From an uncultured Clostridium sp. (GTDB taxonomy: Bacteria; Bacillota; Clostridia; Lachnospirales; Lachnospiraceae), in NCBI GenBank assembly GCA_947644195.1, contig CANRZB010000009.1, positions 28,002 through 92,001 of the forward strand: a stretch of DNA of 64,000 nucleotides. The letters run 5' to 3'. Below, piece after piece: positions 25,559 to 34,074 of this stretch. How positions within the stretch are numbered: position 1 is the stretch's first letter; each line of letters starts with the position of its first letter. The position numbers and the translations under genes were made by a program. The notes under the pieces are model-generated. The model saw nothing but the letters and a program-made list of their open reading frames with translations. It made no database searches and was not told the DNA's origin.

Positions 25559-27916
25559 ATGAAAGAGAAAAATTATAACAGAGTAGTAAAAGCAGGTGTC
25601 AGTGGGTTGGTCATTATGGGATTGCTAGCTGGCAGTGTGGAATATGCAGGCCATACCTTCTGGTATGAGCACGCCGGTGCCAAGGTGGTGGAACAGAGTG
25701 TGGAGCAGAAGGAAACGGTTACACCTGCTGCCGCTCCGAAGCAATCGGAGGAGCAGGATACCGTATCGAAAGAGGAGACTGTTTATGCCACACTCAAGGC
25801 GAATGGGCAGACCGATAAAATCATTGTTTCCAACTGGTTAAAAAATTCAGCCAAGGCCGATGGGGTTTCCGATGTTTCTTCCTTAGAGGATATCGTTAAT
25901 ACAAAGGGGGATGAGAAGTTTACACAGGATGGCGAGGCATTACAGTGGGAGACTGCCGGGGAAGATATTTATTATCAGGGAACCAGCCAGGAGCAGCTGC
26001 CTGTAGGTATCTCGATTCAATACGAGTTGGATGGAAAAGTGGTGCAGCCAGAGGATATCGTTGGAAAAAGCGGTAAATTGACCATGCGGATCGAATACAG
26101 CAATGATTCCCGGTCCAAGGTAAAGATCAATGAGGAATCGGAAGAAATCTTTACGCCGTTTGTTATGATGACAGGCATGATTCTGCCGGTAGAAAAGTTT
26201 ACCAATGTCAAGATTGATCATGGCCATGTGGTTTCCGAGGGAGATAACGATATTGTGGTAGCATATGGTGTACCGGGATTAAAGGAAAGTTTGGCTCTGG
26301 ATGACATGGAACTCAGCAAAGACATTGATCTGGATACGGATAAAATGAATGATAAGCTGACGGATACGGTAGAGATTACTGCTGATGTCAAAGATTTTTC
26401 CATGGGGCCGACGTATACGGTAGCCACGGCAGATCTGTTTAAGGATCTGGATATCACGAATATGGATGATGTGGATGAGCTGGAAGATAAAATGGATGAA
26501 ATCCTGGATGCGTCTTCTGAATTGGTGGATGGCAGCGAAACCTTGCAGGATGGATTGGAAACGTTGGAAGAAAATTTTGATACGTATTCCGATGCCATTG
26601 GCACGGTCAATAAAGGGGTAAAGAAATTGGATACCGGTGCCGGGAAACTAAAAAAAGGGACGAAAACCTATACAAAAGGGGTGGATACCCTGTTAAAGGG
26701 TGTGAATACCTATACGGGCGGTGCGAAAAAACTCAGCAAAGGGGTAAAACAATATGTCGGCGGAGTCAATACGATGGTGGATGGTGTGAATACGCTAGAC
26801 AAATCTACCTCCGGTCTGCCGGCTCAGTATAAGACTTTTGGAGAGGGAGTAAAAACATTTGTAAACTCTGTGATTACGTTGTTATCTGAAGATAATATGA
26901 AGAAATTGATCGAGGGCGCTCAGAGCCTACAGGATGGTATATCTCAGGTAGATGCCGGTTTAGAAGCTGTACAGGGGGGCGTTGCTAAGATTAATGAAAA
27001 TGCGGCAAAGCTTAAAAAGACAGAAGAATTGGATCAATGTGTGGCAGGTTTGAAGCAGATGAAGACGATGTACACCCAGATGGCAGAGGCAGCAGGGACT
27101 GCGGAGGAGAAGCAGCAGTATCAACAGATGGAAGCGGCCGTTACCGGAGCGATCCAGTACATTGAAGGAGGGGAACAGCTTGCAGCAGGTATTGATGCCG
27201 CTACTAATGGGAAAGCCGACGGCGAGACGGATCAAAATGGCGCTGCGGATCTTGCAGTTGCGTTAGGCCAGTTACAGGCGGCAACTGATCCGGATTCAGA
27301 AAAACAGAATTTGTCAACCGGCGCCGGAGCATTGTCAGAGAGTGCAAAGACCATGTCCAACTACGCAAAACAGCTCCGTGAAAGTTCTTCTGCTCTGTTA
27401 ACCGGAAATGAACAGATCAGCAGTGGCATTACTCAAATTTCGGGTGCGATTACTCAGCTGAAAAACGGTGGGAAACAGATTACAGACAATAATAAGTCGT
27501 TGACAGATGGTGCTGATTCCATCATCAAAAACACGGGAACCATCCAGAAAAACAGCAAAAAGCTAACGAAAAACAGTCCTTCCCTGCGAAAAGCCACCAA
27601 GACGCTGGCAGGGGGAACGAAGACGCTGGCAACGGGCTTAAAGAAACTGGTAAAGAGTACTGCAACGGTAGCGAACGGTATCAACAAGCTCTCCAACGGT
27701 TCTGGTGAGTTAAATGACGGTATGAAGAAATTTGACAAGGATGCGATCCAGAAACTAACGGATTCGGTAACGGAGGTAACGGACAGCGTAGGTGATTTGA
27801 CAGACCGTGTCAAAGGAGTGAATAAAGCATCCAAAGAATACAAGAGTTATTCTGGACTGGCAGAAGGGATGGACGGAAGCGTAAAATTCATTATGTCGAC
27901 AGAAGAAGTGAAATAA
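25559..27916 (+). CDS. envelope protein with X-X-X-Leu-X-X-Gly heptad repeats
   Basis: A 785-aa protein with an N-terminal hydrophobic segment (residues 12-27) acting as signal or anchor. A beta-rich region to about residue 290 is followed by long heptad repeats such as GVKKLDTGAGKLKKGTKTY and GVDTLLKGVNTYTGGAKKL. These are typical of YhgE/Pip-like and MmpL-partner proteins, which form extended extracytoplasmic coiled structures. It starts 70 bases after the MmpL gene with AAAGGATGAG as ribosome site and probably works with that transporter. No C-terminal membrane anchor is visible. A terminator follows. Confidence 0.8.
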   Translation: MKEKNYNRVVKAGVSGLVIMGLLAGSVEYAGHTFWYEHAGAKVVEQSVEQKETVTPAAAPKQSEEQDTVSKEETVYATLKANGQTDKIIVSNWLKNSAKADGVSDVSSLEDIVNTKGDEKFTQDGEALQWETAGEDIYYQGTSQEQLPVGISIQYELDGKVVQPEDIVGKSGKLTMRIEYSNDSRSKVKINEESEEIFTPFVMMTGMILPVEKFTNVKIDHGHVVSEGDNDIVVAYGVPGLKESLALDDMELSKDIDLDTDKMNDKLTDTVEITADVKDFSMGPTYTVATADLFKDLDITNMDDVDELEDKMDEILDASSELVDGSETLQDGLETLEENFDTYSDAIGTVNKGVKKLDTGAGKLKKGTKTYTKGVDTLLKGVNTYTGGAKKLSKGVKQYVGGVNTMVDGVNTLDKSTSGLPAQYKTFGEGVKTFVNSVITLLSEDNMKKLIEGAQSLQDGISQVDAGLEAVQGGVAKINENAAKLKKTEELDQCVAGLKQMKTMYTQMAEAAGTAEEKQQYQQMEAAVTGAIQYIEGGEQLAAGIDAATNGKADGETDQNGAADLAVALGQLQAATDPDSEKQNLSTGAGALSESAKTMSNYAKQLRESSSALLTGNEQISSGITQISGAITQLKNGGKQITDNNKSLTDGADSIIKNTGTIQKNSKKLTKNSPSLRKATKTLAGGTKTLATGLKKLVKSTATVANGINKLSNGSGELNDGMKKFDKDAIQKLTDSVTEVTDSVGDLTDRVKGVNKASKEYKSYSGLAEGMDGSVKFIMSTEEVK

Positions 27917-27956
27917 AGGTTAAAAATCTTGTCGATTCAGTATGATTTATGATACG

Positions 27957-28002
27957 ATATCTGCAGGGGAGTGAGACCATTCCCTTGCGGATATTATTTT
28001 TT
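27957..28002 (+). terminator. intrinsic terminator between the export genes and tetR
   Basis: A 14-base stem (27957-27970 with 27981-27994, mismatches in the middle) followed by TTATTTTTTC-type sequence. The regulator gene downstream may rely on readthrough or a weak promoter. Confidence 0.75.
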
Positions 28003-28054
28003 CTATTCAGAACTATTTGAATGACAGGACGAGCAGATAGAAGGAGGCAGCAAG

Positions 28055-28648
28055 TTGGGAAAAATAGAAGAGAAGAAAAGAATAAAGAAAGAGGCTTTAT
28101 TATATTCCGCATTTGAATTATTTACGGAAAAAGGGATTCAGAATACTTCCATCTCTGATATTGTGAAACGGGCTAAGATGGCGAAAGGGACGTTTTATTT
28201 ATATTTCAAAGACAAATATGATATCAGGGACAGGCTGATTGCCGGAAAAGCCAGCGTCTTATTTGAAAAGGCGAGTATAGAGGTAGAGAAGCGGCAATGG
28301 GATACCTTGGAGGAGCGGGTTGTCGCCCTGGCGGATAATATTGTGGATCAGCTACAGGAAAATCCGGTTTTGCTGAAATTTATTTCTAAGAACCTGAGCT
28401 GGGCCGTTTTTTCCAGTATTCGGATCGCCGAGATGGATAACCGGAACTGCCTGGATATCTTCCAAGAGCTTCTTAAGAAATCCGGCAGGGAATTCCGCAA
28501 TGAGGATTTGATGGTATTTATGATTGTGGAATTGGTCAATGCGACCTGTTACCATGCGATCTTGAACGGACAGCCTGTGTCCGTGGAGGAATTAAAACCG
28601 GAATTAAATACGGCGATTTGTAATATCATCCGGCAGTTTGAAATGTGA
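28055..28648 (+). CDS. TetR/AcrR family transcriptional regulator
   Basis: A 197-aa regulator with an N-terminal TetR helix-turn-helix (TSISDIVKRAKMAKGTFYLYFKDKYDIRDRL, residues about 31-61) and a helical ligand domain. Start codon is TTG at 28055, supported by AAGGAGG 8 bases upstream and by the fit of the N-terminus. It is the likely repressor acting on the twin dyads before the MmpL gene. Its 3' end is followed by hydE after 31 bases. Confidence 0.88.
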   Translation: MGKIEEKKRIKKEALLYSAFELFTEKGIQNTSISDIVKRAKMAKGTFYLYFKDKYDIRDRLIAGKASVLFEKASIEVEKRQWDTLEERVVALADNIVDQLQENPVLLKFISKNLSWAVFSSIRIAEMDNRNCLDIFQELLKKSGREFRNEDLMVFMIVELVNATCYHAILNGQPVSVEELKPELNTAICNIIRQFEM

Positions 28649-28679
28649 TAAAACAGCGCTGAGAGGAAGGGAGAGATGT

Positions 28680-29702
28680 ATGGGAGAGTGTATGACAGGT
28701 GCAGTGGATAAACTCTTAGAGCGGGGAGTTCTGCCGGAACAGGAACTGGTGGAACTGCTGCGTTTCCGCAACCCGGAAACGACGGAATACCTGAAGGAAA
28801 AGGCGGCCGCAATCTGTCGGAGCCAGGATAAGCGGAATATAAGGATCTGGGGACGGATACCGCTTACCAGTTACTGCAAAAATGACTGTAACTATTGTGG
28901 TCTCCGGCGCAGTAATCAATTTGTGCCCCGGTTTCGATTGACGGAAGAGGAGGTACTTCATTACTGTGAGGAAGGATATCGTCACGGGATCCGTCATATC
29001 CTGTTGGAGGGCGGTACGGATCTGTCTTATGCGGAGGAAGATATCGCCCACTTAATTGGCACGATCCGTCGTAGATTTCAGAATATCGAGATTATTCTGG
29101 CGCTGGGTGAGCATACGGATGCAGCATACCGCCGCTGGATGTCCTCCGGTGCCGGGGCATATTTAATGCCGCAGGATTCCTCGGATGATCTGCAATTTAA
29201 ACGGATTCATTCCTCAAATTTGACCTTGCTGCGGAGGAAACAACATATGTGGTCCTTACATAATATGGGGTATCAGGTTGGATCGGGATTTCTGGTGGGA
29301 ACGCCATACCAGACCATTGAGCAGGTGGCACAGGAGTTGTTGTTTATGAAACAATTTGGCTCCCAAATGATCACGGTCGCTCCGTTTCTTCCGGCACAAC
29401 ATACTCCGTTTGCACAGGAGCGGAGCGGGAATGTGGGAATGGTGCTGTACTTGATCTCGGTTTTGCGCCTGATGGTGCCAATGGGATGGATTGTGGCAGA
29501 TTTAAGTATGGAGGAAGCTCAAGCGGAAGGGAGAATCCAGGCGCTGGGTGCTGGGGCAAATATTGTGGTGATGGATCTGGTTTCCGGCCGGGACGGAAAG
29601 AAGTATCAGGTATATAATGACAGGCCCGGAAGAAGAGAGAGGGAGGAACGTTTGCTGGTTTCTCAAATTCGTGCCGCCGGATTTCAGGTTGAGCAGGGAT
29701 GA
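28680..29702 (+). CDS. hydE: [FeFe]-hydrogenase maturase HydE (radical SAM)
   Basis: Radical SAM enzyme of about 340 aa involved in assembling the diiron subcluster of [FeFe] hydrogenase. The CxxxCxxC cluster motif is CKNDCNYC (Cys66, Cys70, Cys73), followed by GLRRSN. Other family stretches are LLEGGTDLSY, GEHTDAAYRRW and GSGFLVGTPYQT. Start 28680 follows a GGAAGGGAGAG site. No hydF or hydG is adjacent. The stop overlaps the start of the next gene (ATGA), so translation is coupled to an atypical response regulator. Confidence 0.88.
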   Translation: MGECMTGAVDKLLERGVLPEQELVELLRFRNPETTEYLKEKAAAICRSQDKRNIRIWGRIPLTSYCKNDCNYCGLRRSNQFVPRFRLTEEEVLHYCEEGYRHGIRHILLEGGTDLSYAEEDIAHLIGTIRRRFQNIEIILALGEHTDAAYRRWMSSGAGAYLMPQDSSDDLQFKRIHSSNLTLLRRKQHMWSLHNMGYQVGSGFLVGTPYQTIEQVAQELLFMKQFGSQMITVAPFLPAQHTPFAQERSGNVGMVLYLISVLRLMVPMGWIVADLSMEEAQAEGRIQALGAGANIVVMDLVSGRDGKKYQVYNDRPGRREREERLLVSQIRAAGFQVEQG

Positions 29703-30394
29703 AAGTATTACTATGTGAACCAGACCTGAGATGGGCGGAACAGATGATATCCCAAATGGCGCAATATGGGCTGTCAGTAAGAGCTGTCAGGGAGATGGAG
29801 GAATTATGGTCTCCTTCTGGTGAAATCCAGGGAATATTGGTCAACCGCCAGGAATTAGACAGTATGTTATTCTGGGGAGAGGGAACCGGCAGGAAGGGGG
29901 AATCTTTAGGACAATCGTATCATGCTTTGCATAGTTTGTGTGAGCAGAGGAAAAAGGTTGTTGTGATCCTGCCGGACCGTGACGATGAGGTGGAATGTGC
30001 CTGCCTGAGGGCTGGGGCAGCAGAATGTATCCACAAGATGCAGTCGTTTGATCTGATGGCACAGAGAATACTCCGGGCGTTTCGGGAGGAGATGTGGCAC
30101 AGTGTGTTATGGTTTCGGGAGGTGCAGTTAGACCGGCAGGCAGGAAAATTACTCTGTCAGGAGAAGGAGGTACCCTTGACACAAATGGAACAAGGGTTAT
30201 TGGAAATTCTCTTTGCCCATGGGACAGAGCTGGCAGATAGAAAGGAGATGATGCAGCAGATCTGGGGAGAACAGACGGTGGGCTCCAGGCAGCGTCTGGA
30301 TACATTAATCAAACAAATACGGCGAAAAATGAAAGGGTTTCCCATAGGTATTTACACATACTATGGAAAAGGTTATTATTTAGGGGGCGAATAA
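29699..30394 (+). CDS. OmpR-type regulator with degenerate receiver
   Basis: A 231-aa protein with a receiver-like N-terminus (MKVLLCEPDLRWAEQMISQM) and a C-terminal winged-helix DNA-binding domain (EVPLTQMEQGLLEILFAHG, then RQRLDTLIKQIRRKM and YYGKGYYL). The third strand of the receiver reads GILVN where phosphorylated Asp is expected, so it is probably not controlled by classical phosphorylation. There is a CLRAGAAECI stretch near the usual dimer face. No kinase is adjacent. It overlaps hydE by four bases, a conserved-looking coupling that suggests a link to hydrogenase or redox state, by inference only. Confidence 0.8.
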   Translation: MKVLLCEPDLRWAEQMISQMAQYGLSVRAVREMEELWSPSGEIQGILVNRQELDSMLFWGEGTGRKGESLGQSYHALHSLCEQRKKVVVILPDRDDEVECACLRAGAAECIHKMQSFDLMAQRILRAFREEMWHSVLWFREVQLDRQAGKLLCQEKEVPLTQMEQGLLEILFAHGTELADRKEMMQQIWGEQTVGSRQRLDTLIKQIRRKMKGFPIGIYTYYGKGYYLGGE

Positions 30395-30468
30395 ATCGGT
30401 GGGAATCATTATGATGGTAGAATTAGACAGGAACCAATAGACCTGTCAGAGGCAAGATGAGGTGTGAC

Positions 30469-31260
30469 ATGAAAATGATTTTAGTGGACAACGATCAGAT
30501 CGCTGTGGATATATTTGCATATGAATCCAAAGGAATTGAAGATCTGGAGATTGTGGGGACGTTCGAGAATGGGGTAGACGCCTACACTTATGTGCAGGAG
30601 CATCCGGTGGATTTGGCGGTACTGGATATTCAGATGGAAGGAATGGATGGTTTAGCATTGGGGGTTCTTCTGAAACGGGAATCCCCGGAGTTGAAAATTA
30701 TCTACATTACAAGCTCCAATGAGTATGCCAGAGACGCACTCCGGTTACAGGCCGACGGTTATCTGACTAAGCCCTATTCCAGCGGAGAGCTGACATTTTG
30801 TATTGAAGCGGCCAGACAGAAAATGGAACGGCCGGTACAACGTGTCTTTGCGAAAACCTTTGGACATTTTGATTTGTATGTGAACGGCCAGCCGATTATG
30901 TTCCGCAGTGCCAAAGCAAAAGAATTGCTGGCATTGTTGATTGACAGAGAGGGTGGCACCGTCAATTCCGACCAGATTATCGGAACCTTGTGGGAGGACA
31001 GGCCCAATGATGAAAATACGCAAAATTTGTGTAGCAAGATTGTGAGAACATTGAAAAAAGAGTTGTCGGATTATCAAATTGAAGATCTATTGATTACGAA
31101 CCGGGGTATTCGACGAATCGACAAAAATAAGTTAGAATGTGACTTATATCAACTGCTGGCAGGCGATGAAAAGGCCGCCGGAAACTATCTGGGCGAGTAT
31201 ATGGTAGACTATAGCTGGGCAGAAAGCCGGATGGCATCTTTAGAAAAGTTTTTATCATAA
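30469..31260 (+). CDS. response regulator with SARP-like DNA-binding domain
   Basis: A 263-aa regulator. The receiver is complete: DNDQ near the start, phospho-acceptor Asp53 in AVLDIQMEGMDG, and the TSSNEY and LTKPYSS switch residues. The C-terminal half (FGHFDLYVNGQPIMFRSAKAKELLALLI onward) resembles the winged helix of SARP/AfsR-type regulators often seen in Lachnospiraceae. Start 30469 (MKMILVDND) is set by GAGGTG upstream; a start at 30457 would add four residues. No histidine kinase is adjacent. Confidence 0.82.
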   Translation: MKMILVDNDQIAVDIFAYESKGIEDLEIVGTFENGVDAYTYVQEHPVDLAVLDIQMEGMDGLALGVLLKRESPELKIIYITSSNEYARDALRLQADGYLTKPYSSGELTFCIEAARQKMERPVQRVFAKTFGHFDLYVNGQPIMFRSAKAKELLALLIDREGGTVNSDQIIGTLWEDRPNDENTQNLCSKIVRTLKKELSDYQIEDLLITNRGIRRIDKNKLECDLYQLLAGDEKAAGNYLGEYMVDYSWAESRMASLEKFLS

Positions 31261-31357
31261 TTCCGCCGGAATTCCTTTTCGATTCCATTTAATTTCAGAG
31301 ATCCTTACTAAAATGTGACATAGATACTAAAAAATAGTCATAAAAAACCTGTCATGC

Positions 31358-31364
31358 TGTCGAA
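31358..31364 (+). promoter_or_regulatory. candidate 0A box upstream of spo0A
   Basis: TGTCGAA, an exact match to the Spo0A binding consensus, 66 bases before the spo0A start. A 7-mer can occur by chance, but autoregulation of spo0A is known in related bacteria. Confidence 0.5.
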
Positions 31365-31429
31365 ACACAAGCGAAACCATGGCCTGGGAGCTTTGTTTGG
31401 CAGAAGGGGGCAGAACGGAGGAGATTAAG

Positions 31430-32311
31430 ATGGAAAACAGGGAAACTCGTGTCATTTTGGCAGACAATAACGTACAAGACCGTGAAAGCAAGCGAAAATG
31501 CTTGGAAGAACAAGGGATAAAAGTGATATATGATACCGGAGATGGAAAGAAAGCGTTAGAGCAGATACATATTATGAAACCGGACATTGTCGTGATGGAC
31601 ATGATTCTTCCGGGTGTCGATGGCATGGCGATCCTGGAAGAGTGGAAGGACGTAGAAGTGGACCGTCCTGTGTTTATCATCGAAACTGCCTTACGGATGG
31701 GGAATATGATTGAGCAGGCGTTGGAAGCAGGAGCGGATTACTATATGATGAAACCGGTTTCAGCAGGCGTTTTAATCAAACGTATCCAACAGATGGGACA
31801 AGGTCTCCCGGTGGCAGAACAGCCTGTCAGCCAGGCCGGGAGTGCAGAAAAGGTCGTGGAACTGCCTGCGGATGTAAAACCGTCAGAGAAAGTGGAGACC
31901 AAACCAGCCAGACATGCCTATGGGGAGGCATTACATTCACGTTATACGGGAGACTTGGAAATTGACATTACCAATATTTTATTGGAAATTGGGATTCCGG
32001 CTCATATCAAAGGATATCAGTATATTCGGGAAGGAATCATGATGGCGTTCTGTGATCAGAATATGCTGCATTACATTACGAAGTTTTTGTATCCAAGCAT
32101 TGCTAAGAAATACCATACTACATCCAGCAGTGTGGAACGGACGATTCGTCATGCAATTGAGGTAGCTTGGAGAAGAGGTAATATTGATACGCTGGAAGAA
32201 GTATTTGGGAATACGGTTTCCGCTGGAAAAGGGAAACCGACCAATTCTGAATTTATGGCATTATTGACGGACAAGCTTCGCCTGGAATACCGCATGCGCA
32301 ATGTATCTTGA
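31430..32311 (+). CDS. spo0A: sporulation master regulator Spo0A
   Basis: Response regulator and transcription factor that starts sporulation. 293 aa: receiver domain with phospho-acceptor Asp57 ([12 protein letters not shown]), a long linker, and the C-terminal sigma-factor-contacting DNA-binding domain. The recognition helix region is [22 protein letters not shown], nearly invariant in the family. The linker (about residues 125-165, Ala/Val/Glu/Lys-rich) is longer than in Bacillus. Start 31430 follows GGAGGAG. spoIVB, its usual upstream neighbour, is absent here. Confidence 0.97.
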   Translation: MENRETRVILADNNVQDRESKRKCLEEQGIKVIYDTGDGKKALEQIHIMKPDIVVMDMILPGVDGMAILEEWKDVEVDRPVFIIETALRMGNMIEQALEAGADYYMMKPVSAGVLIKRIQQMGQGLPVAEQPVSQAGSAEKVVELPADVKPSEKVETKPARHAYGEALHSRYTGDLEIDITNILLEIGIPAHIKGYQYIREGIMMAFCDQNMLHYITKFLYPSIAKKYHTTSSSVERTIRHAIEVAWRRGNIDTLEEVFGNTVSAGKGKPTNSEFMALLTDKLRLEYRMRNVS

Positions 32312-32337
32312 CGGAAAGTAACGCAATAGGTTATAAT

Positions 32338-32373
32338 AAGAGGGTTATCGCAGTTTTTGATAACCCTCTTTGT
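32338..32373 (+). terminator. terminator after spo0A
   Basis: A 12-bp perfect stem (32338-32349 with 32359-32370), 26 bases after the stop. The T tail is short (CTTT). Confidence 0.65.
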
Positions 32374-32377
32374 CGAA
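32371..32377 (+). promoter_or_regulatory. second candidate 0A box
   Basis: TGTCGAA right after the spo0A terminator and about 200 bases before the citrate synthase start. It could place citrate synthase or the shared region under Spo0A control; a chance match cannot be excluded. Confidence 0.3.
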
Positions 32378-32474
32378 TGGATTTACTTTGTGGCAAAGGA
32401 ATGGTGGGGTTATTATGTGAATAAGAGTATACAAGTATACATTGAAACAGGAGAAGCGAAGATCGACTCGGTCT

Positions 32475-32547
32475 GTGTTTCAATAAAGTGGAAATTAAGT
32501 GTTGGACCGTTTGCTGCCAAGCTGCCGATTGCTTAATATTCGTTGTA
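32475..32547 (+). repeat. short (deleted) copy of a dispersed inverted-repeat element
   Basis: Related to the 39005-39163 element: it shares the left part (AAATTAAGTGTTGGA and GTTTG) and the right end CTTAATATTCGTTGTA (32532-32547) but lacks the middle hairpin. It lies in the leader of the citrate synthase gene. Confidence 0.55.
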
Positions 32548-32575
32548 CGAGTGCAAGAGAGAAATGAGGGTCAAT

Positions 32576-33952
32576 ATGATTAATGATGAATCAATGATGG
32601 CGCTGGATGAAAGTCTGACTGCCAAGTTTCGGGAGTTGGTGGTGGATTCCATGAAATCCGGTGTGATCGACCTTAATTTATATCAGGAATATGATGTAAA
32701 ACGGGGATTGCGTGACAGCACTGGAAAAGGCGTTCTGACCGGGTTGACAGAAGTGTCGGACGTATCTGGCTACCGTCTGGTAAATGGAGTGAAAGAGCCG
32801 GCAGACGGTATGTTATACTATCAGGGGTACGATGTGGAACAGTTGGTGGGAAGCGGCTTGGGGAAACGCTTTGCGTTTGAGGAAGTCACTTATCTGCTGT
32901 TGTTTGGACATTTGCCAAATGAAGAACAGCTGGAGGTATTTCAGGAAATTTTATCCAGTTTGCAGGAACTGTCGGGACAGTTTGTCCGGGATGTTATCAT
33001 GAAAGCGCCCAGCCCGAATTTAATGAATGGTCTTCAGAAAAGTATTCTGACTTTATATTCCTATGATTCCAATCCAGATGATATTTCGATTCCAAATGTG
33101 TTGCGGCAGTCTTTACAGTTAATTGCAAAGTTACCGTTAATTTCTGTATATAATTATCATGCTTATCGACATTTCCATTATTTCGATAGCTTGGTAATCA
33201 AGCCGGCAGATAAGCAGTTATCGACGGCGGAAAATATTTTACATATGCTTCGGCCGAACGGAAAGTATACACCGTTGGAAGCGAGGGTATTAGACGCGGC
33301 CCTGGTTCTGCATGCAGAGCATGGTGGCGGAAATAATTCAACCTTTACCAACCATGTGGTTACCACATCTGGTACGGATACCTACTCCGCAGTGGCAGCT
33401 TCCATTGCATCCCTGAAGGGGCCGCGTCATGGTGGTGCCAATCTCAAGGTGCAGCAGATGTTTGATGAGCTGCGCAGGGAGGTATCGGATATTACAAATG
33501 AATCAGAGATTCGGGAGTATCTACAGAAAATATTGGCAGGAGAGGCGTTTGACCATTCTGGTCTGATCTATGGCATGGGACATGCCGTTTATACCCTGTC
33601 AGATCCACGTGCCAAAATCCTTAAGGTCTATACGGAGAAACTGGCGCGGGAAAAAGATATGATGGAGGATTTCCGGCTATACAACCTGGTAGAGCAGATT
33701 TCAGCGGAATTATTGATGCAGCGCAGCCATGTGGTTAAGCCGGTCTGTGCCAATGTAGATTTCTATAGTGGCTTCCTATATACGATGCTTGGCATCCCGC
33801 AGGAAATGTTTACGCCGATATTTGCAGTTTCCCGTATTTCCGGGTGGAGTGCACATCGTTTAGAGGAGTTGGTAAACCGTGGCAAAATTATCCGTCCTGC
33901 TTATAAATATGTCGGTTATCACCGGGAATACCAGGAGATGGAGGATCGTTGA
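32576..33952 (+). CDS. citrate synthase
   Basis: Condenses acetyl-CoA and oxaloacetate to citrate. 458 aa, the longer clostridial type. Active-site regions are LHAEHGGGNNSTFTNHVV, SLKGPRHGGAN, GMGHAVYTLSDPRA and KPVCANVDFYSG (His, His and Asp of the family). Start 32576 is favoured by GAGGG 5 bases upstream; an in-frame ATG at 32564 is possible. A methylcitrate synthase role cannot be excluded from sequence, but no prp genes are near. No aconitase or isocitrate dehydrogenase is adjacent, so it likely serves glutamate synthesis. Confidence 0.9.
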   Translation: MINDESMMALDESLTAKFRELVVDSMKSGVIDLNLYQEYDVKRGLRDSTGKGVLTGLTEVSDVSGYRLVNGVKEPADGMLYYQGYDVEQLVGSGLGKRFAFEEVTYLLLFGHLPNEEQLEVFQEILSSLQELSGQFVRDVIMKAPSPNLMNGLQKSILTLYSYDSNPDDISIPNVLRQSLQLIAKLPLISVYNYHAYRHFHYFDSLVIKPADKQLSTAENILHMLRPNGKYTPLEARVLDAALVLHAEHGGGNNSTFTNHVVTTSGTDTYSAVAASIASLKGPRHGGANLKVQQMFDELRREVSDITNESEIREYLQKILAGEAFDHSGLIYGMGHAVYTLSDPRAKILKVYTEKLAREKDMMEDFRLYNLVEQISAELLMQRSHVVKPVCANVDFYSGFLYTMLGIPQEMFTPIFAVSRISGWSAHRLEELVNRGKIIRPAYKYVGYHREYQEMEDR

Positions 33953-34074
33953 CGATCCTGCCAAAAACGGGCGTAGATAACTGTGGATGGACCGGATCAT
34001 TTGCCTGAAACCCGGCATGGGAGGGATGAAACTGGAAACACAGCAGAGAAGAGTAAAGAATGGAGAGTAATGAT

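Noticed and set aside
26600..27700. Tandem DNA repeats in the heptad-repeat protein gene
   Set aside because: The periodicity is at protein level (Leu/Gly heptads); the DNA is too varied to count as a nucleotide repeat array.
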